Source: Nitratireductor luteus
Lineage (GTDB): Bacteria > Pseudomonadota > Alphaproteobacteria > Rhizobiales > Rhizobiaceae
Length of the DNA: 64,000 nucleotides
Assembly: GCF_026162365.1 (NCBI RefSeq)
Contig: NZ_JAOANW010000013.1
Location: 1 to 64,000, forward strand
Direction: 5' to 3'
In this document: positions 9,693 to 19,399 of the stretch, one piece after another
Numbering within the stretch: position 1 is the first letter of the stretch
Layout: each line of letters begins with the position of its first letter
Translations under genes and position numbers: made by a program
Notes under the pieces: generated by a model
Seen by the model: only the letters and a program-made list of their open reading frames with translations
Told to the model about the DNA's origin: nothing
Database searches by the model: none

Positions 9693-10421
9693 TCAAAGAC
9701 CTTCCAGCATGCCGTTGACCGCGTCCGCCGCTTTGCGAAGCGCTTTCTCCGAGCGGGCACGCACGACCACCTCGGTCCAGAACTTGCCGTCGAGATATTT
9801 CGGGTAGGAGCCGATGATGGTTTCGGGGTGGGCTTTCTGGATTTCACCCAGCGGGCCGCCTATCGTTCCCTCCGGGTGGGGCGAGGGGATGGCCACGGAC
9901 AGCAGTTTCACGCCGGTCCTGAGCGTCGGCACAGCATTGTCCAGCATCGCCTGGAAAATGGAGGGCACGCCGGCCATCACATACACGTTTCCGATCTTGA
10001 AACCGGGCGCTACGGAGATGGGATTGACGATATGGGTGGCGCCGCGCGGCATGCGCGCCATGCGCCGCCTTGCGTCGGTATAGACGATGCCGCGCTTGGC
10101 GAAATGCTCGCCGAGCAGGCGATCCGCCTCCGCATCATGTTCGCACGGCAGCCCGAAAGCGTGCGATATCGCCTCCGCCGTTATGTCGTCATGGGTGGGA
10201 CCGATGCCGCCGGTGGTGAAAACGTAGTCGAAACGGCCGCGAAGCGCATTTACCGCCTCGACGATAGCCTCCTCGTCGTCGGCCACGATCCGCACCTCCT
10301 TGAGATCGATCCCGACGGCGGTCAACATGTCCGCCAGATGGCCGATATTGCGATCTTTCGTGCGACCCGAGAGGATCTCGTCGCCGATCACGACCATTCC
10401 CGCTGTAACGATTGCGTTCAT
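9693..10421 (-). CDS. CinA-type molybdopterin-binding domain protein
   Basis: 242-aa protein with the MoCF/MoaB-like fold: VVIGDEILSGRTKDRN near residue 10, FTTGGIGPTHDDIT near 62, and VYVMAGVPSIFQAM near 150. This matches the N-terminal (COG1058) half of CinA without the C-terminal nicotinamide-nucleotide amidohydrolase domain, the normal arrangement in alphaproteobacteria. Family members hydrolyse ADP-ribose or related nucleotides, but the function here is unproven. The start is the ATG giving MNAIVTAG; the frame extends 29 codons further without family similarity. Confidence 0.88.
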   Translation of the reverse strand: MNAIVTAGMVVIGDEILSGRTKDRNIGHLADMLTAVGIDLKEVRIVADDEEAIVEAVNALRGRFDYVFTTGGIGPTHDDITAEAISHAFGLPCEHDAEADRLLGEHFAKRGIVYTDARRRMARMPRGATHIVNPISVAPGFKIGNVYVMAGVPSIFQAMLDNAVPTLRTGVKLLSVAIPSPHPEGTIGGPLGEIQKAHPETIIGSYPKYLDGKFWTEVVVRARSEKALRKAADAVNGMLEGL

Positions 10422-10598
10422 TCCGCGTTGTCCCTGTTGGCCACCGTCCAATAACTCGCGCCACTGCCGGCGGCAATGGTGGCCTTGCGGTGAACGGTGT
10501 GTCTGCAACCAGGCGTATTCTTTGTCCCGCGAAACAACCTAGATTCGGACCGATAGTGCCGGGGAGCCCGGCCGATGTCTTCAAAGGAGTTGGAAAGC

Positions 10599-11228
10599 AT
10601 GGCGAAAATTCTCGTACTTTACTATTCGAGCTGGGGCCACATGGAAGCGATGGCGAAAGCCGCCGCCGAGGGCGCACGCGCCGCCGGTGCCGACGTCACC
10701 GTCAAGCGGGTGCCCGAACTGGTCCCCGAGGAAGTAGCCAAAAGCGCGCATTACAAGCTCGACCAGGAAGCCGAGATCGCCGACCCCATGGAACTGCCCG
10801 ATTATGACGGATTCGTCTTCGGCGTGCCGACGCGCTACGGCCTGATGTCGTCGCAGATGAAGAACTTCCTCGACCAGACGGGATCGCTGTGGGCCGAGGG
10901 CAAGCTGATCAACAAGACGGCGACGGTGATGTCGTCAACCGCCACCCAGCACGGCGGCGCGGAGATGACCATCGTGACCACGCAGGTCCCGCTCCAGCAT
11001 CACGGCATGATCATCGTGCCGCTTTCATACGGCTATGAGGGCCAGTCGGGCAACGATACGGTGCGCGGCGGATCGCCCTACGGCATGACCACCACGACCA
11101 ATAGCGACGGATCACGCATGCCTTCGGCGCAGGAACTGGCAGGTGCGAAATACCAGGGCAGGCGACTTGCCGAGATTACCGCGAATCTTGTCGCTGGCCG
11201 CAAGGTGTTGGAACGCGAGCTGGTATAG
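10599..11228 (+). CDS. wrbA: NAD(P)H:quinone oxidoreductase WrbA
   Basis: FMN flavodoxin-like enzyme doing two-electron quinone reduction. The protein starts [19 protein letters not shown], the flavin phosphate-binding loop of WrbA. It also has [22 protein letters not shown] near residue 78 and STATQHGG near 112, both characteristic of the family. 209 aa, the standard length. AAAGGAG lies 9 nt before the chosen ATG. A strong terminator follows at once, so it is monocistronic. Confidence 0.95.
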   Translation: MAKILVLYYSSWGHMEAMAKAAAEGARAAGADVTVKRVPELVPEEVAKSAHYKLDQEAEIADPMELPDYDGFVFGVPTRYGLMSSQMKNFLDQTGSLWAEGKLINKTATVMSSTATQHGGAEMTIVTTQVPLQHHGMIIVPLSYGYEGQSGNDTVRGGSPYGMTTTTNSDGSRMPSAQELAGAKYQGRRLAEITANLVAGRKVLERELV

Positions 11229-11254
11229 GTCCCTCGCTCACGGCGCTGACAACG

Positions 11255-11283
11255 GACGGGCGGCCGAAAGGCCGCCCGTCTTT
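11255..11283 (+). terminator. Rho-independent terminator of wrbA
   Basis: GACGGGCGGCC and GGCCGCCCGTC form a perfect 11-bp stem with a GAAA tetraloop, followed by TTT. Confidence 0.92.
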
Positions 11284-11369
11284 CATTTGGCTTCCCGACC
11301 GATCCGCCAACCGTTCGCTTTGCCAATCCGCTTGATTGCGCGGGCAAGTGCGGCTAGGCAAACGCCAGT

Positions 11370-11455
11370 GCGGACGTGGCGGAACTGGTAGACGCAAGGG
11401 ACTTAAAATCCCTCGATCCTCGATCGTGCGGGTTCGATCCCCGCCGTCCGCACCA
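11370..11455 (+). tRNA. tRNA-Leu (TAA)
   Basis: 86 nt including an encoded CCA. The acceptor GCGGACG pairs with CGTCCGC, with A as discriminator. The anticodon stem AGGGA/TCCCT encloses CTTAAAA, giving anticodon TAA at 11404-11406 (reads UUA). The variable arm (CGATCCTCGATCG) is long, as required for a class II tRNA. The T arm contains GGTTCGATCC. Confidence 0.97.
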
Positions 11456-11470
11456 CGCCATCCCGTGAAA

Positions 11471-12037
11471 TCAGGTTTCGTCGAAGAGGTGCATTTGCAC
11501 GATGGGCCCGAGGCGTTCGACGATCGGCGCCTGGTCCTTGCCGCTCAGATGGGGAAGCTCCAGCACGAAGCGGCAGAAGGCGAGCCCCAGAAGCTGGCTG
11601 GCGACGAGTTCGGTGCGCAGCGGCGCTTCTTCCTCCCTGTCGATGATCCGCGCGATCCGCGGCTGCAACTGCTTCTGGATGACGTTACGCATGCGCACCC
11701 GGGCCTCGGCATTTGACGTGGCGGCCCGCAATATGGCGTTGAAACCGTCCTCGGCGTCCTCGTCCCACCGCTCCAGGAAGTGCTGGACCAGATAGCGGCC
11801 GACATCCTTTCTGGGCATCTGGCCGAAATCCGGAAGCTCGGGATCGAAACTGGCCGCTGCCGCGAAAAGCCCTTCCTTGCTTTCGAAGTAGCGCATTACC
11901 ATGCACGGATCGATGCTCGCCTCCGCCGCGACGGCGCGGATTGTGGTGCACTCATAGCCTGCCTCGGCGAAGAGCTTTTGCGCCGCCTGCAATATGCGCT
12001 CCTTCGTATCTTCCGAGCGCCTGCGCGCCACTACCAT
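11471..12037 (-). CDS. TetR/AcrR family transcriptional regulator
   Basis: 188-aa one-component repressor. The N-terminal TetR helix-turn-helix is clear: ERILQAAQKLFAEAGYECT, then IRAVAAEASIDPCMVMRYFESKEGLF (residues about 12-57). The C-terminal ligand domain is generic. The upstream region holds a striking array of TGYCAACA/TGTTGRCA half-sites (12092-12195), almost certainly its operators. It faces away from the small secreted-protein gene at 12288, the likely target together with itself. Confidence 0.9.
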   Translation of the reverse strand: MVVARRRSEDTKERILQAAQKLFAEAGYECTTIRAVAAEASIDPCMVMRYFESKEGLFAAAASFDPELPDFGQMPRKDVGRYLVQHFLERWDEDAEDGFNAILRAATSNAEARVRMRNVIQKQLQPRIARIIDREEEAPLRTELVASQLLGLAFCRFVLELPHLSGKDQAPIVERLGPIVQMHLFDET

Positions 12038-12091
12038 CTCACGTCTCCTTTCAGTCCCTCACAGGAACGTTACTACGGGCAAGCAAAAAAA

Positions 12092-12195
12092 GCCAACAAT
12101 TGGTTGCCAACACTTGTTGACATATGGGGAGGGCGCTCCTAAATGCCAACAACTGGTGGCAAACAGATGTTGGCAAACGACTGTTGACACTGTTG
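12092..12195. promoter_or_regulatory. Cluster of TGYCAACA/TGTTGRCA half-sites (putative TetR operator array)
   Basis: Seven half-sites lie in about 105 bp: GCCAACA 12092, TGCCAACA 12105, TGTTGACA 12115, TGCCAACA 12144, TGTTGGCA 12168, TGTTGACA 12182 and TGTTGC 12191. Two form near-perfect 18-bp palindromes, TGCCAACACTTGTTGACA (12105-12122) and TGCCAACAACTGGTGGCA (12144-12161). A plus-strand promoter TTGACA (12117) - 17 nt - TAAATG (12140) is embedded between them. Repression of both divergent genes is the obvious inference. Confidence 0.7.
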
Positions 12196-12287
12196 CGCCG
12201 GGCCGGTTCCCGCCGGAAGCGTGCCTCACGGGCGGCTCTTCGAAACCGCGTGTGAAGGATAATTTAACGATCCTATGGAGACTTGAC

Positions 12288-12533
12288 ATGAAGACCTTGA
12301 TTTCCGCCGCCGCTCTCGCTGCTGTTCTGGTCACTCCGGCTCTCGCGATCGAGCCCATCCCGGGCAGCATCACCTATGACGGCCCGAGCCAGTCGCGCCT
12401 CGAGAAGACGCCGGTCGGCTCGGTTTACCTCCACGAGTTCAACTCCGGGGGAAACCGGTATCAGGAGATGTACGTGGTTGGTGACGACGGCCGCCTCGAG
12501 CTCCGCAACCGCCAGGTCAAGAACGACGGCTAA
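12288..12533 (+). CDS. Small exported protein of unknown function
   Basis: 81-aa protein with a classical signal peptide (MKTLISAAALAAVLVTPALA, cleavage after ALA, then IEPIPGS). The mature part is about 60 residues, polar, with YDGPSQSRLEKTPVGS and a repeated-strand look (YLHEF, RYQEMYVV, RLELRNR), so probably a small beta-rich periplasmic protein. No family recognised. ATGGAG precedes the start by 8 nt and a strong terminator follows. Its divergent position opposite the TetR gene, with operator-like sites between, suggests it is TetR-controlled. Confidence 0.8.
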   Translation: MKTLISAAALAAVLVTPALAIEPIPGSITYDGPSQSRLEKTPVGSVYLHEFNSGGNRYQEMYVVGDDGRLELRNRQVKNDG

Positions 12534-12553
12534 AGCATTCCCTGCTCCAAGCA

Positions 12554-12586
12554 ACGGCCCCGAACCCCGGTTCGGGGCCGTTCTTT

Positions 12587-12588
<2 letters not shown>
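12554..12588 (+). terminator. Rho-independent terminator after the small exported protein gene
   Basis: ACGGCCCCGAA and TTCGGGGCCGT form a perfect 11-bp stem with loop CCCCGG, followed by TCTTTTT. It lies right against the 3' end of the convergent recQ. Confidence 0.93.
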
Positions 12589-14407
<1,819 letters not shown>

Positions 14408-14486
14408 GCGAAGCCTGACGGGGAGAATCGAAGATGCCCCGTCATAACAGCTTCGCGCCGCCTATGCAGCGCATCGGCAGCAAGGT

Positions 14487-15227
14487 TCAGGCGTTTGCCC
14501 CGCCGTCCACGGCCAGCATGGCGCCGCTGATGAAGCGGCCGCCGTCGCCGGCCAGATGCGCGACCGTGGCGGCGATGTCCTCCGGACGGCCGAAACGCCC
14601 GAGCGGGGTGCGGCTGCGCTGATAATCCGCCATCTCGCCATTGGCGGGGTTCATGTCGGTGTCCGTGGAGCCGGGATCGACGACGTTGACCGTTATGCCG
14701 CGCCCGCCCACGTCCAGCGCCAGCCCCTTGGTGAAGCCGATCAGGGCGGATTTGCTCGCTGCATAGAGCGTCATGCCGGGGAACTGGGGCCGCTGGGCCA
14801 GGCTCGAGCCGATCGAGATGATCCGCCCGCCCTCGCTCATGTGGCGCAGAGCCGCCTGCGAGGCGACGAAGACGCCGCGCACATGTATGCCGAGCGTGCG
14901 GTCGATCTGTTCCACCGTCACCTCTTCCATCGGTCCATTGGGAAAGATGCCCGCATTGTTGACGAGGATGTCGAGCCGCCCGAGCCGCTCGGCGGCCATG
15001 TCCACGGCGCCTCTCACGGCCTCCGCGTCGGCGCTGTCGGCCTGGATCGCTGTGGCTTTGCGGCCAAGGGCCTCGATCTCGCCGACCACTTCCGCGGCCT
15101 TCTGCGCATTGGCGGTATAGGTGATGGCGACATCGGCGCCGCGCGCGGCCAGCGTGCGGGCGATTGCCGCGCCTATTCCCCTGCTGCCGCCCGTGACGAG
15201 CGCTGCTTTTCCAACAAGATCCTGCAT
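14487..15227 (-). CDS. SDR family NAD(P)-dependent oxidoreductase
   Basis: 246-aa classical short-chain dehydrogenase/reductase, FabG-like. It has the TGGSRGIG cofactor loop (residues 13-20), NNAG (near 89-92), a catalytic Ser in SIGSSLAQ and Y-x3-K in LYAASKSA, and the C-terminal SGAMLAVDGG. The substrate is unknown. It is divergent from a TetR gene whose operator-like palindrome sits about 16 nt from its start, so it is the probable target of that repressor, as in quinone- or xenobiotic-responsive SDR/TetR pairs. Confidence 0.92.
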   Translation of the reverse strand: MQDLVGKAALVTGGSRGIGAAIARTLAARGADVAITYTANAQKAAEVVGEIEALGRKATAIQADSADAEAVRGAVDMAAERLGRLDILVNNAGIFPNGPMEEVTVEQIDRTLGIHVRGVFVASQAALRHMSEGGRIISIGSSLAQRPQFPGMTLYAASKSALIGFTKGLALDVGGRGITVNVVDPGSTDTDMNPANGEMADYQRSRTPLGRFGRPEDIAATVAHLAGDGGRFISGAMLAVDGGANA

Positions 15228-15242
15228 GGTTTTCTCCTTTTG

Positions 15243-15313
15243 TGTACCGTTCGGTACAAATTGCTATTCCGCTTGCCGAACCGGGTCAAGAGCTTTATTT
15301 ACTCTTCGGTACA
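15243..15313. promoter_or_regulatory. TetR operator pair between SDR and TetR genes
   Basis: TGTACCGTTCGGTACA (15243-15258) is a perfect palindrome apart from its central TT. TTTACTCTTCGGTACA (15298-15313) matches it at 12 of 16 positions, with the right half CGGTACA identical. One site lies just upstream of each divergent gene. GTACNGTTCGGTACA-like palindromes are common TetR operators. Confidence 0.8.
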
Positions 15314-15326
15314 AAAGGATGTGGAA

Positions 15327-15974
15327 ATGGTGGAAAGAGGCAGGCCGCGGGCCTTCGACCGCAATGAAGCGCTGCATCGCGCGATGCGGCTTTTCTGGAC
15401 GAGGGGCTATGACGGAACGTCCGTGAGCGATCTGGCCGAGGCGATGGGAATCAACAAGCCCAGCCTCTACGCGGCGTTTCAGTGCAAGGAGAAGCTGTTC
15501 TACGACGCCGTTGCGCTCTACGAGCGGGAAGAGGGCGGCAAGTTCCTCGAGGCGCTGCAGGCCGGCCCGACCGCGCGCGAGGCGGTGGGCGAGGCGCTGC
15601 GCGTCAACGCCCGTCTCTTCGCCGATCCGCAGAAGCCCGGCGGCTGCATGATCGTCGTCTCGGCGCTGGCCACCGATCCCGATCACGACGCGGTGCGCTG
15701 CTTCCTGTCCGGCAACAGGAGCGAGGCCGAGGCGGCCTATCGCAAACGCATCGAGCGCGGCGTCGCCGAGGGCGACGTGCCGGCGCAGGCAGATGCGGCA
15801 AGGGCTGCTGCCTTCTACGCCGCCATCCAGGCAGGCATGTCGGTGCACGCCCGCGACGGCGCCGGCGAGCGGAGCCTGCTGGAAATCGTCGACGGCGCGA
15901 TGGCCGCCTGGGACCATGTCGTCATGCCAGGCATCGTGGACAACGGCCGGCCTGATGAGACAGGACGATCCTAG
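15327..15974 (+). CDS. TetR/AcrR family transcriptional regulator
   Basis: 215-aa repressor. The helix-turn-helix is VSDLAEAMGINKPSLYAAFQCKEKLF (about residues 33-58), preceded by GRPRAFDRNEALHRAMRLFWTRGYDGTS, the canonical entry of the subgroup that regulates divergent SDR or quinone-type genes. The C-terminal part (GGCMIVVSAL) is typical of the same group (TetR_C). AAGGA lies 7 nt before the chosen ATG. A second operator copy overlaps its own promoter, so autoregulation is likely. Confidence 0.92.
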   Translation: MVERGRPRAFDRNEALHRAMRLFWTRGYDGTSVSDLAEAMGINKPSLYAAFQCKEKLFYDAVALYEREEGGKFLEALQAGPTAREAVGEALRVNARLFADPQKPGGCMIVVSALATDPDHDAVRCFLSGNRSEAEAAYRKRIERGVAEGDVPAQADAARAAAFYAAIQAGMSVHARDGAGERSLLEIVDGAMAAWDHVVMPGIVDNGRPDETGRS

Positions 15975-16086
15975 CTCTACAGTTATGATTTGCTGCCGCG
16001 CCCCTTCGCGCCCCCTTCGCTCGACATAGGTTCTGGATTTGCCTGCGGCGGACTGGCAGAGTGCTTTTCCATAAAGGAGAAGCTCG

Positions 16087-17898
16087 ATGCCGAAGTCAGC
16101 CATGTTCAAGAAGCCGCAGCCATGGACGGAGGTTGCGCCGCAGCTTGTGGATGTGGCGATGGGCCGGCGGCCCGCGGATATGGTGGTCCGCAACGGCCGC
16201 TGGGTGAATGTGCACTCCGGTGAAGTCCTGCCGGGCACCGACGTCGCCATTGCGGCCGGGCGGTTCGCCTATTGCGGCCCGGACGCCAGCCACGCCATCG
16301 GCGAGAAGACAAAGGTCGTCGACGCCACCGGCCGCTATCTCGTGCCCGGCCTGTGCGACGCGCATATGCATGTGGAAAGCGGCATGGTGACGGTGACCGA
16401 GTTCTGCCGCGCCGTCATCCCGCACGGCACCACGTCGATGTTCATCGACCCGCACGAGATCGCCAATGTGCTGGGGCTGCCGGGCGTCCGGCTGATGCAT
16501 GACGAGGCGCTGGCGCAAGCGATAAACGTGTTCGTGCAGATGCCCTCCTGCGTGCCGTCGGCGCCGGGGCTCGAAAATGCCGGCGCCACGCTCGATGCCG
16601 ACGATGTGGCCGAGGCGATGGGTTGGGAGAATATCGTCGGTCTCGGCGAGGTAATGAACTTCCCCGGTGTGGCGGCAAACGATCCGGTCATGACCAGCGA
16701 GATCGCCGCCACCGTGCGGTCCGGCAAGACGGTCGGCGGACACTTTGCCTCGCCAAATCTTGGCCGCGCCTTTCATGGCTATGTGGCCGGCGGGCCGGAG
16801 GACGATCATGAAGGCACCCGCATGGAGGATGCCATCGCCCGCGTGCGGCAGGGGATGAAGGCCATGCTCCGCCTTGGCTCGGCCTGGTATGACGTCGCCA
16901 GCCAGATCAAGGCCGTGACCGAGGCCGGCATCGACCCGCGCAACTTCATCCTGTGCACCGATGACAGCCATTCGGGAACGCTGGTCCAGGAGGGGCATAT
17001 GGACAGGGTGGTGCGCCACGCCATCGCGCAGGGCCTGCCGCCGGTAACGGCGATCCAGATGGCGACCCTCAATACGGCTCAGCATTTCAGGATGGAGCGC
17101 GAACTGGGGTCGATAGCGCCGGGGCGCCTCGCCGACTTCCTGATCGTCTCGAACTTGGCCGGACTCGTGATCGACGAAGTCTACGGCCGCGGTGTGCGGC
17201 TCGCGAAAGGCCGCAAGCTGGAAGCCGATATTCCCGCATACGACTATCCGGCCAAGGTGAAGAAGACCGTCAAGCTAGGTAAGCGCCTGACCGCGCGTGA
17301 CTTTGACATACCGGCGCCCGACGGTGTCCGCAGCGTGCGTGCCCGGGTGATCGGCGTGATCGAGAACCAGGCGCCGACACGCGCTTTGACCGCCGACCTC
17401 GGCGTGGCCAAGGGCACGGTCTCCATGGACCGTCGCAACGACATCTGCCAGATCGCGCTGGTCGAGCGGCACCGGGCCACGGGTGCGGTGACCAATGGTT
17501 TCGTTTCGGGCTTCGGCTACACGCAGGACTGCGCCATGGCTTCGACCGTGGCACACGATTCTCACCACATGATCGTCGTTGGCACCAACAAAGAAGACAT
17601 GGCCGCCGCCGCCAACCGGCTTGGTGCGGTGGGCGGCGGCGTCGTGATGTTCTCGAAAGGCAAGGAACTGGCCATGGTGGAGTTGCCGATCGCCGGGCTG
17701 ATGTCAGACGAACGCGCCGAAGTCGTCGCCGCGAAAGCGGCCAAGCTCGCCTCAGTCATGCGCGACATGGGCTGCTCTCTCAACAACGCCTACATGCAGC
17801 ATTCGCTGCTGGCGCTCGTCGTCATCCCGGAACTGCGTATATCGGACACCGGACTGATCGATGTGACGACCTTCTCCAAGGTCGACCTGTTCGTGTGA
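16087..17898 (+). CDS. ade: Adenine deaminase
   Basis: Converts adenine to hypoxanthine and ammonia for purine salvage. The 603-aa amidohydrolase has the metal site in CDAHMHVESG (near residue 95), IDPHEIANV (near 120), the catalytic ILCTDDSHSG (near 297), and the C-terminal adenine-deaminase domain containing SGFGYTQDCAMASTVAHDSHH (near 475-495). Length matches the long (about 600 aa) family members. A ribosome site (AAGGAG) precedes the ATG. No purine riboswitch was seen in the short leader. Confidence 0.95.
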   Translation: MPKSAMFKKPQPWTEVAPQLVDVAMGRRPADMVVRNGRWVNVHSGEVLPGTDVAIAAGRFAYCGPDASHAIGEKTKVVDATGRYLVPGLCDAHMHVESGMVTVTEFCRAVIPHGTTSMFIDPHEIANVLGLPGVRLMHDEALAQAINVFVQMPSCVPSAPGLENAGATLDADDVAEAMGWENIVGLGEVMNFPGVAANDPVMTSEIAATVRSGKTVGGHFASPNLGRAFHGYVAGGPEDDHEGTRMEDAIARVRQGMKAMLRLGSAWYDVASQIKAVTEAGIDPRNFILCTDDSHSGTLVQEGHMDRVVRHAIAQGLPPVTAIQMATLNTAQHFRMERELGSIAPGRLADFLIVSNLAGLVIDEVYGRGVRLAKGRKLEADIPAYDYPAKVKKTVKLGKRLTARDFDIPAPDGVRSVRARVIGVIENQAPTRALTADLGVAKGTVSMDRRNDICQIALVERHRATGAVTNGFVSGFGYTQDCAMASTVAHDSHHMIVVGTNKEDMAAAANRLGAVGGGVVMFSKGKELAMVELPIAGLMSDERAEVVAAKAAKLASVMRDMGCSLNNAYMQHSLLALVVIPELRISDTGLIDVTTFSKVDLFV

Positions 17899-17943
17899 GG
17901 CGCACACCGCGCGACACAACGCCGACGCTGCCCCTGGATCACG

Positions 17944-18047
17944 ATGGTTTTGGATCGAATCGATCCAAAGTCACAAACGTGATCGATTCCAATATTTTGA
18001 AGCGGGATGCGGGCGTAAAACCGTTTCCCGCTTTTCCTCATCCCGCT
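17944..18047. repeat. Intergenic palindromic element, two nested hairpins
   Basis: TGGATCGAATCGATCCA (17951-17967) is a palindrome. AGCGGGATG (18001-18009) pairs with CATCCCGCT (18039-18047), with an inner GCGGG/CCCGC stem around GTAAAACCGTTT. The core AAAACCGTTTCCCGCTTTTCC resembles the elements at 26795-26836, 34557-34612 and 36974-37030, so they form one dispersed family. Confidence 0.65.
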
Positions 18048-18144
18048 CCAGCTCCTCAGTGGGGCGAAGAGGGCGTCGGCGGGCGGATGAAGGGCAGTGC
18101 CGAAGCTCGTGCCGTGTACCGGGCGAGACGCAGGCAGCGGCCGG

Positions 18145-19317
18145 TTATCGCTGCCCCACTTCGACATCGAAAACCTGGAACGGGGTCGTGATGATGAGTT
18201 CGGCCGCCGAGCCTATCGTCTGTCCTATTCCGCTTGCCAGCCTGTCCAGCCGCTCCGTTATTTCTTGTTCGCTGGTCGGCTGGGCATCGGCGACAAGCGT
18301 GTCGCCAAGCAGTCGGATGAGCAGCGGATTCTCCGCAAACTTGGTATGGTTGAGCCTATCGGTCGAGGCCACGCCGGTGACGTCGATAACCGTCACGCCT
18401 ATGAGCGACAGCTCCTCGGCATCGATGGTTGCGCCGACGCGCGGCTGGTTGCCGGCGATGAGTTGCGACAGGGATAGCGCCCGGTCGTCTCGCGATGTCA
18501 GCGCATAGAAGCCGCCCACGGGCGCGCCATAGCGACGCATCTGCAATTTGAATAGGTCGGCATCGATGTCGGGCGAAGCCAGGACGACGTCGCCCAGCTT
18601 CCCATTCAGGTCCTTGTTGCCCGCAATGGCAAGCTGGCGCAGCGTTTCCATCGTGACCCAGCTTCCCATCGAATGGGCGATGATGTCGATTCGCGTGGCG
18701 CCGGACCGCGCAACCGTCAGCAGCGTTTCCTCCAGCGCGTCGCGCGCCGCCGCGGCGCTGTTGCTGTCGTAGATATAGTCGATCGTGCGCGCTGCCGAAG
18801 CCCATGTGAACAGCACCGGTGTGCCGGTGAAGCCCGAATCGTGCACGATCTGCGTCATCCGGTAGATGGCTTCGTCGAACCCCGTATTGTAGCCATGGAC
18901 GAACACCAGCGCCCGGCCGCTGCCTTCGGCGAGGTCTTCGCGCAGATCCTCCGCAAACCCCGCTTCGCTGCGGTAGAGGCCGATGCGACGGGCGGCGAAA
19001 TAGCGTGCGGGGTCGGCCACCTTGTTCGTCGGGCTATATTCGATGCGACCCGGTTCGTGAACGGCCGGCACGCTGATTTCGACACGCCCGAACATCGGGT
19101 CGGGCGACCGGTTTCCCGCGAAGACGACACCTGGTGCTTCATCTCGTGCGCGCGATGTTGCGATGAACAGCTCGTGGGTTTTGGCAATCTGGCTGGCGCG
19201 CGCTGGGGCGATCGTCTGCGCAAGGATGCGGTGCTGGCTTTCGTTTGCGCAGCCGCCGACAAATATGGCCAAGCCGACTGCGGCCGGGCTGAACAGGCGC
19301 AAGCGGCCCAGTATCAT
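18145..19317 (-). CDS. Alpha/beta hydrolase (DUF900), probable lipoprotein
   Basis: 390-aa exported protein. It begins MILGRLRLFSPAAVGLAIF and then VGGCANES, a plausible though imperfect lipobox. The DUF900 alpha/beta-hydrolase core is clear: ALVFVHGYNTGFDEAIYR (oxyanion region, near residue 145), the nucleophile elbow AHSMGSWV (near 215), and DVVLASPDID. The substrate is unknown; the family is lipase/esterase-like. The start at 19317 is preferred because it gives a compact signal peptide; a GTG 30 nt upstream is possible. It is convergent with ade and follows trkH on the same strand. Confidence 0.87.
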   Translation of the reverse strand: MILGRLRLFSPAAVGLAIFVGGCANESQHRILAQTIAPARASQIAKTHELFIATSRARDEAPGVVFAGNRSPDPMFGRVEISVPAVHEPGRIEYSPTNKVADPARYFAARRIGLYRSEAGFAEDLREDLAEGSGRALVFVHGYNTGFDEAIYRMTQIVHDSGFTGTPVLFTWASAARTIDYIYDSNSAAAARDALEETLLTVARSGATRIDIIAHSMGSWVTMETLRQLAIAGNKDLNGKLGDVVLASPDIDADLFKLQMRRYGAPVGGFYALTSRDDRALSLSQLIAGNQPRVGATIDAEELSLIGVTVIDVTGVASTDRLNHTKFAENPLLIRLLGDTLVADAQPTSEQEITERLDRLASGIGQTIGSAAELIITTPFQVFDVEVGQR

Positions 19318-19399
19318 GATGGCTATTCCCAATCCTGAAGACGGCACCCCGCAACGCCGTAATAGCGTTCATGTCGTGGCGAGTCCATTTGAAGAGGTG

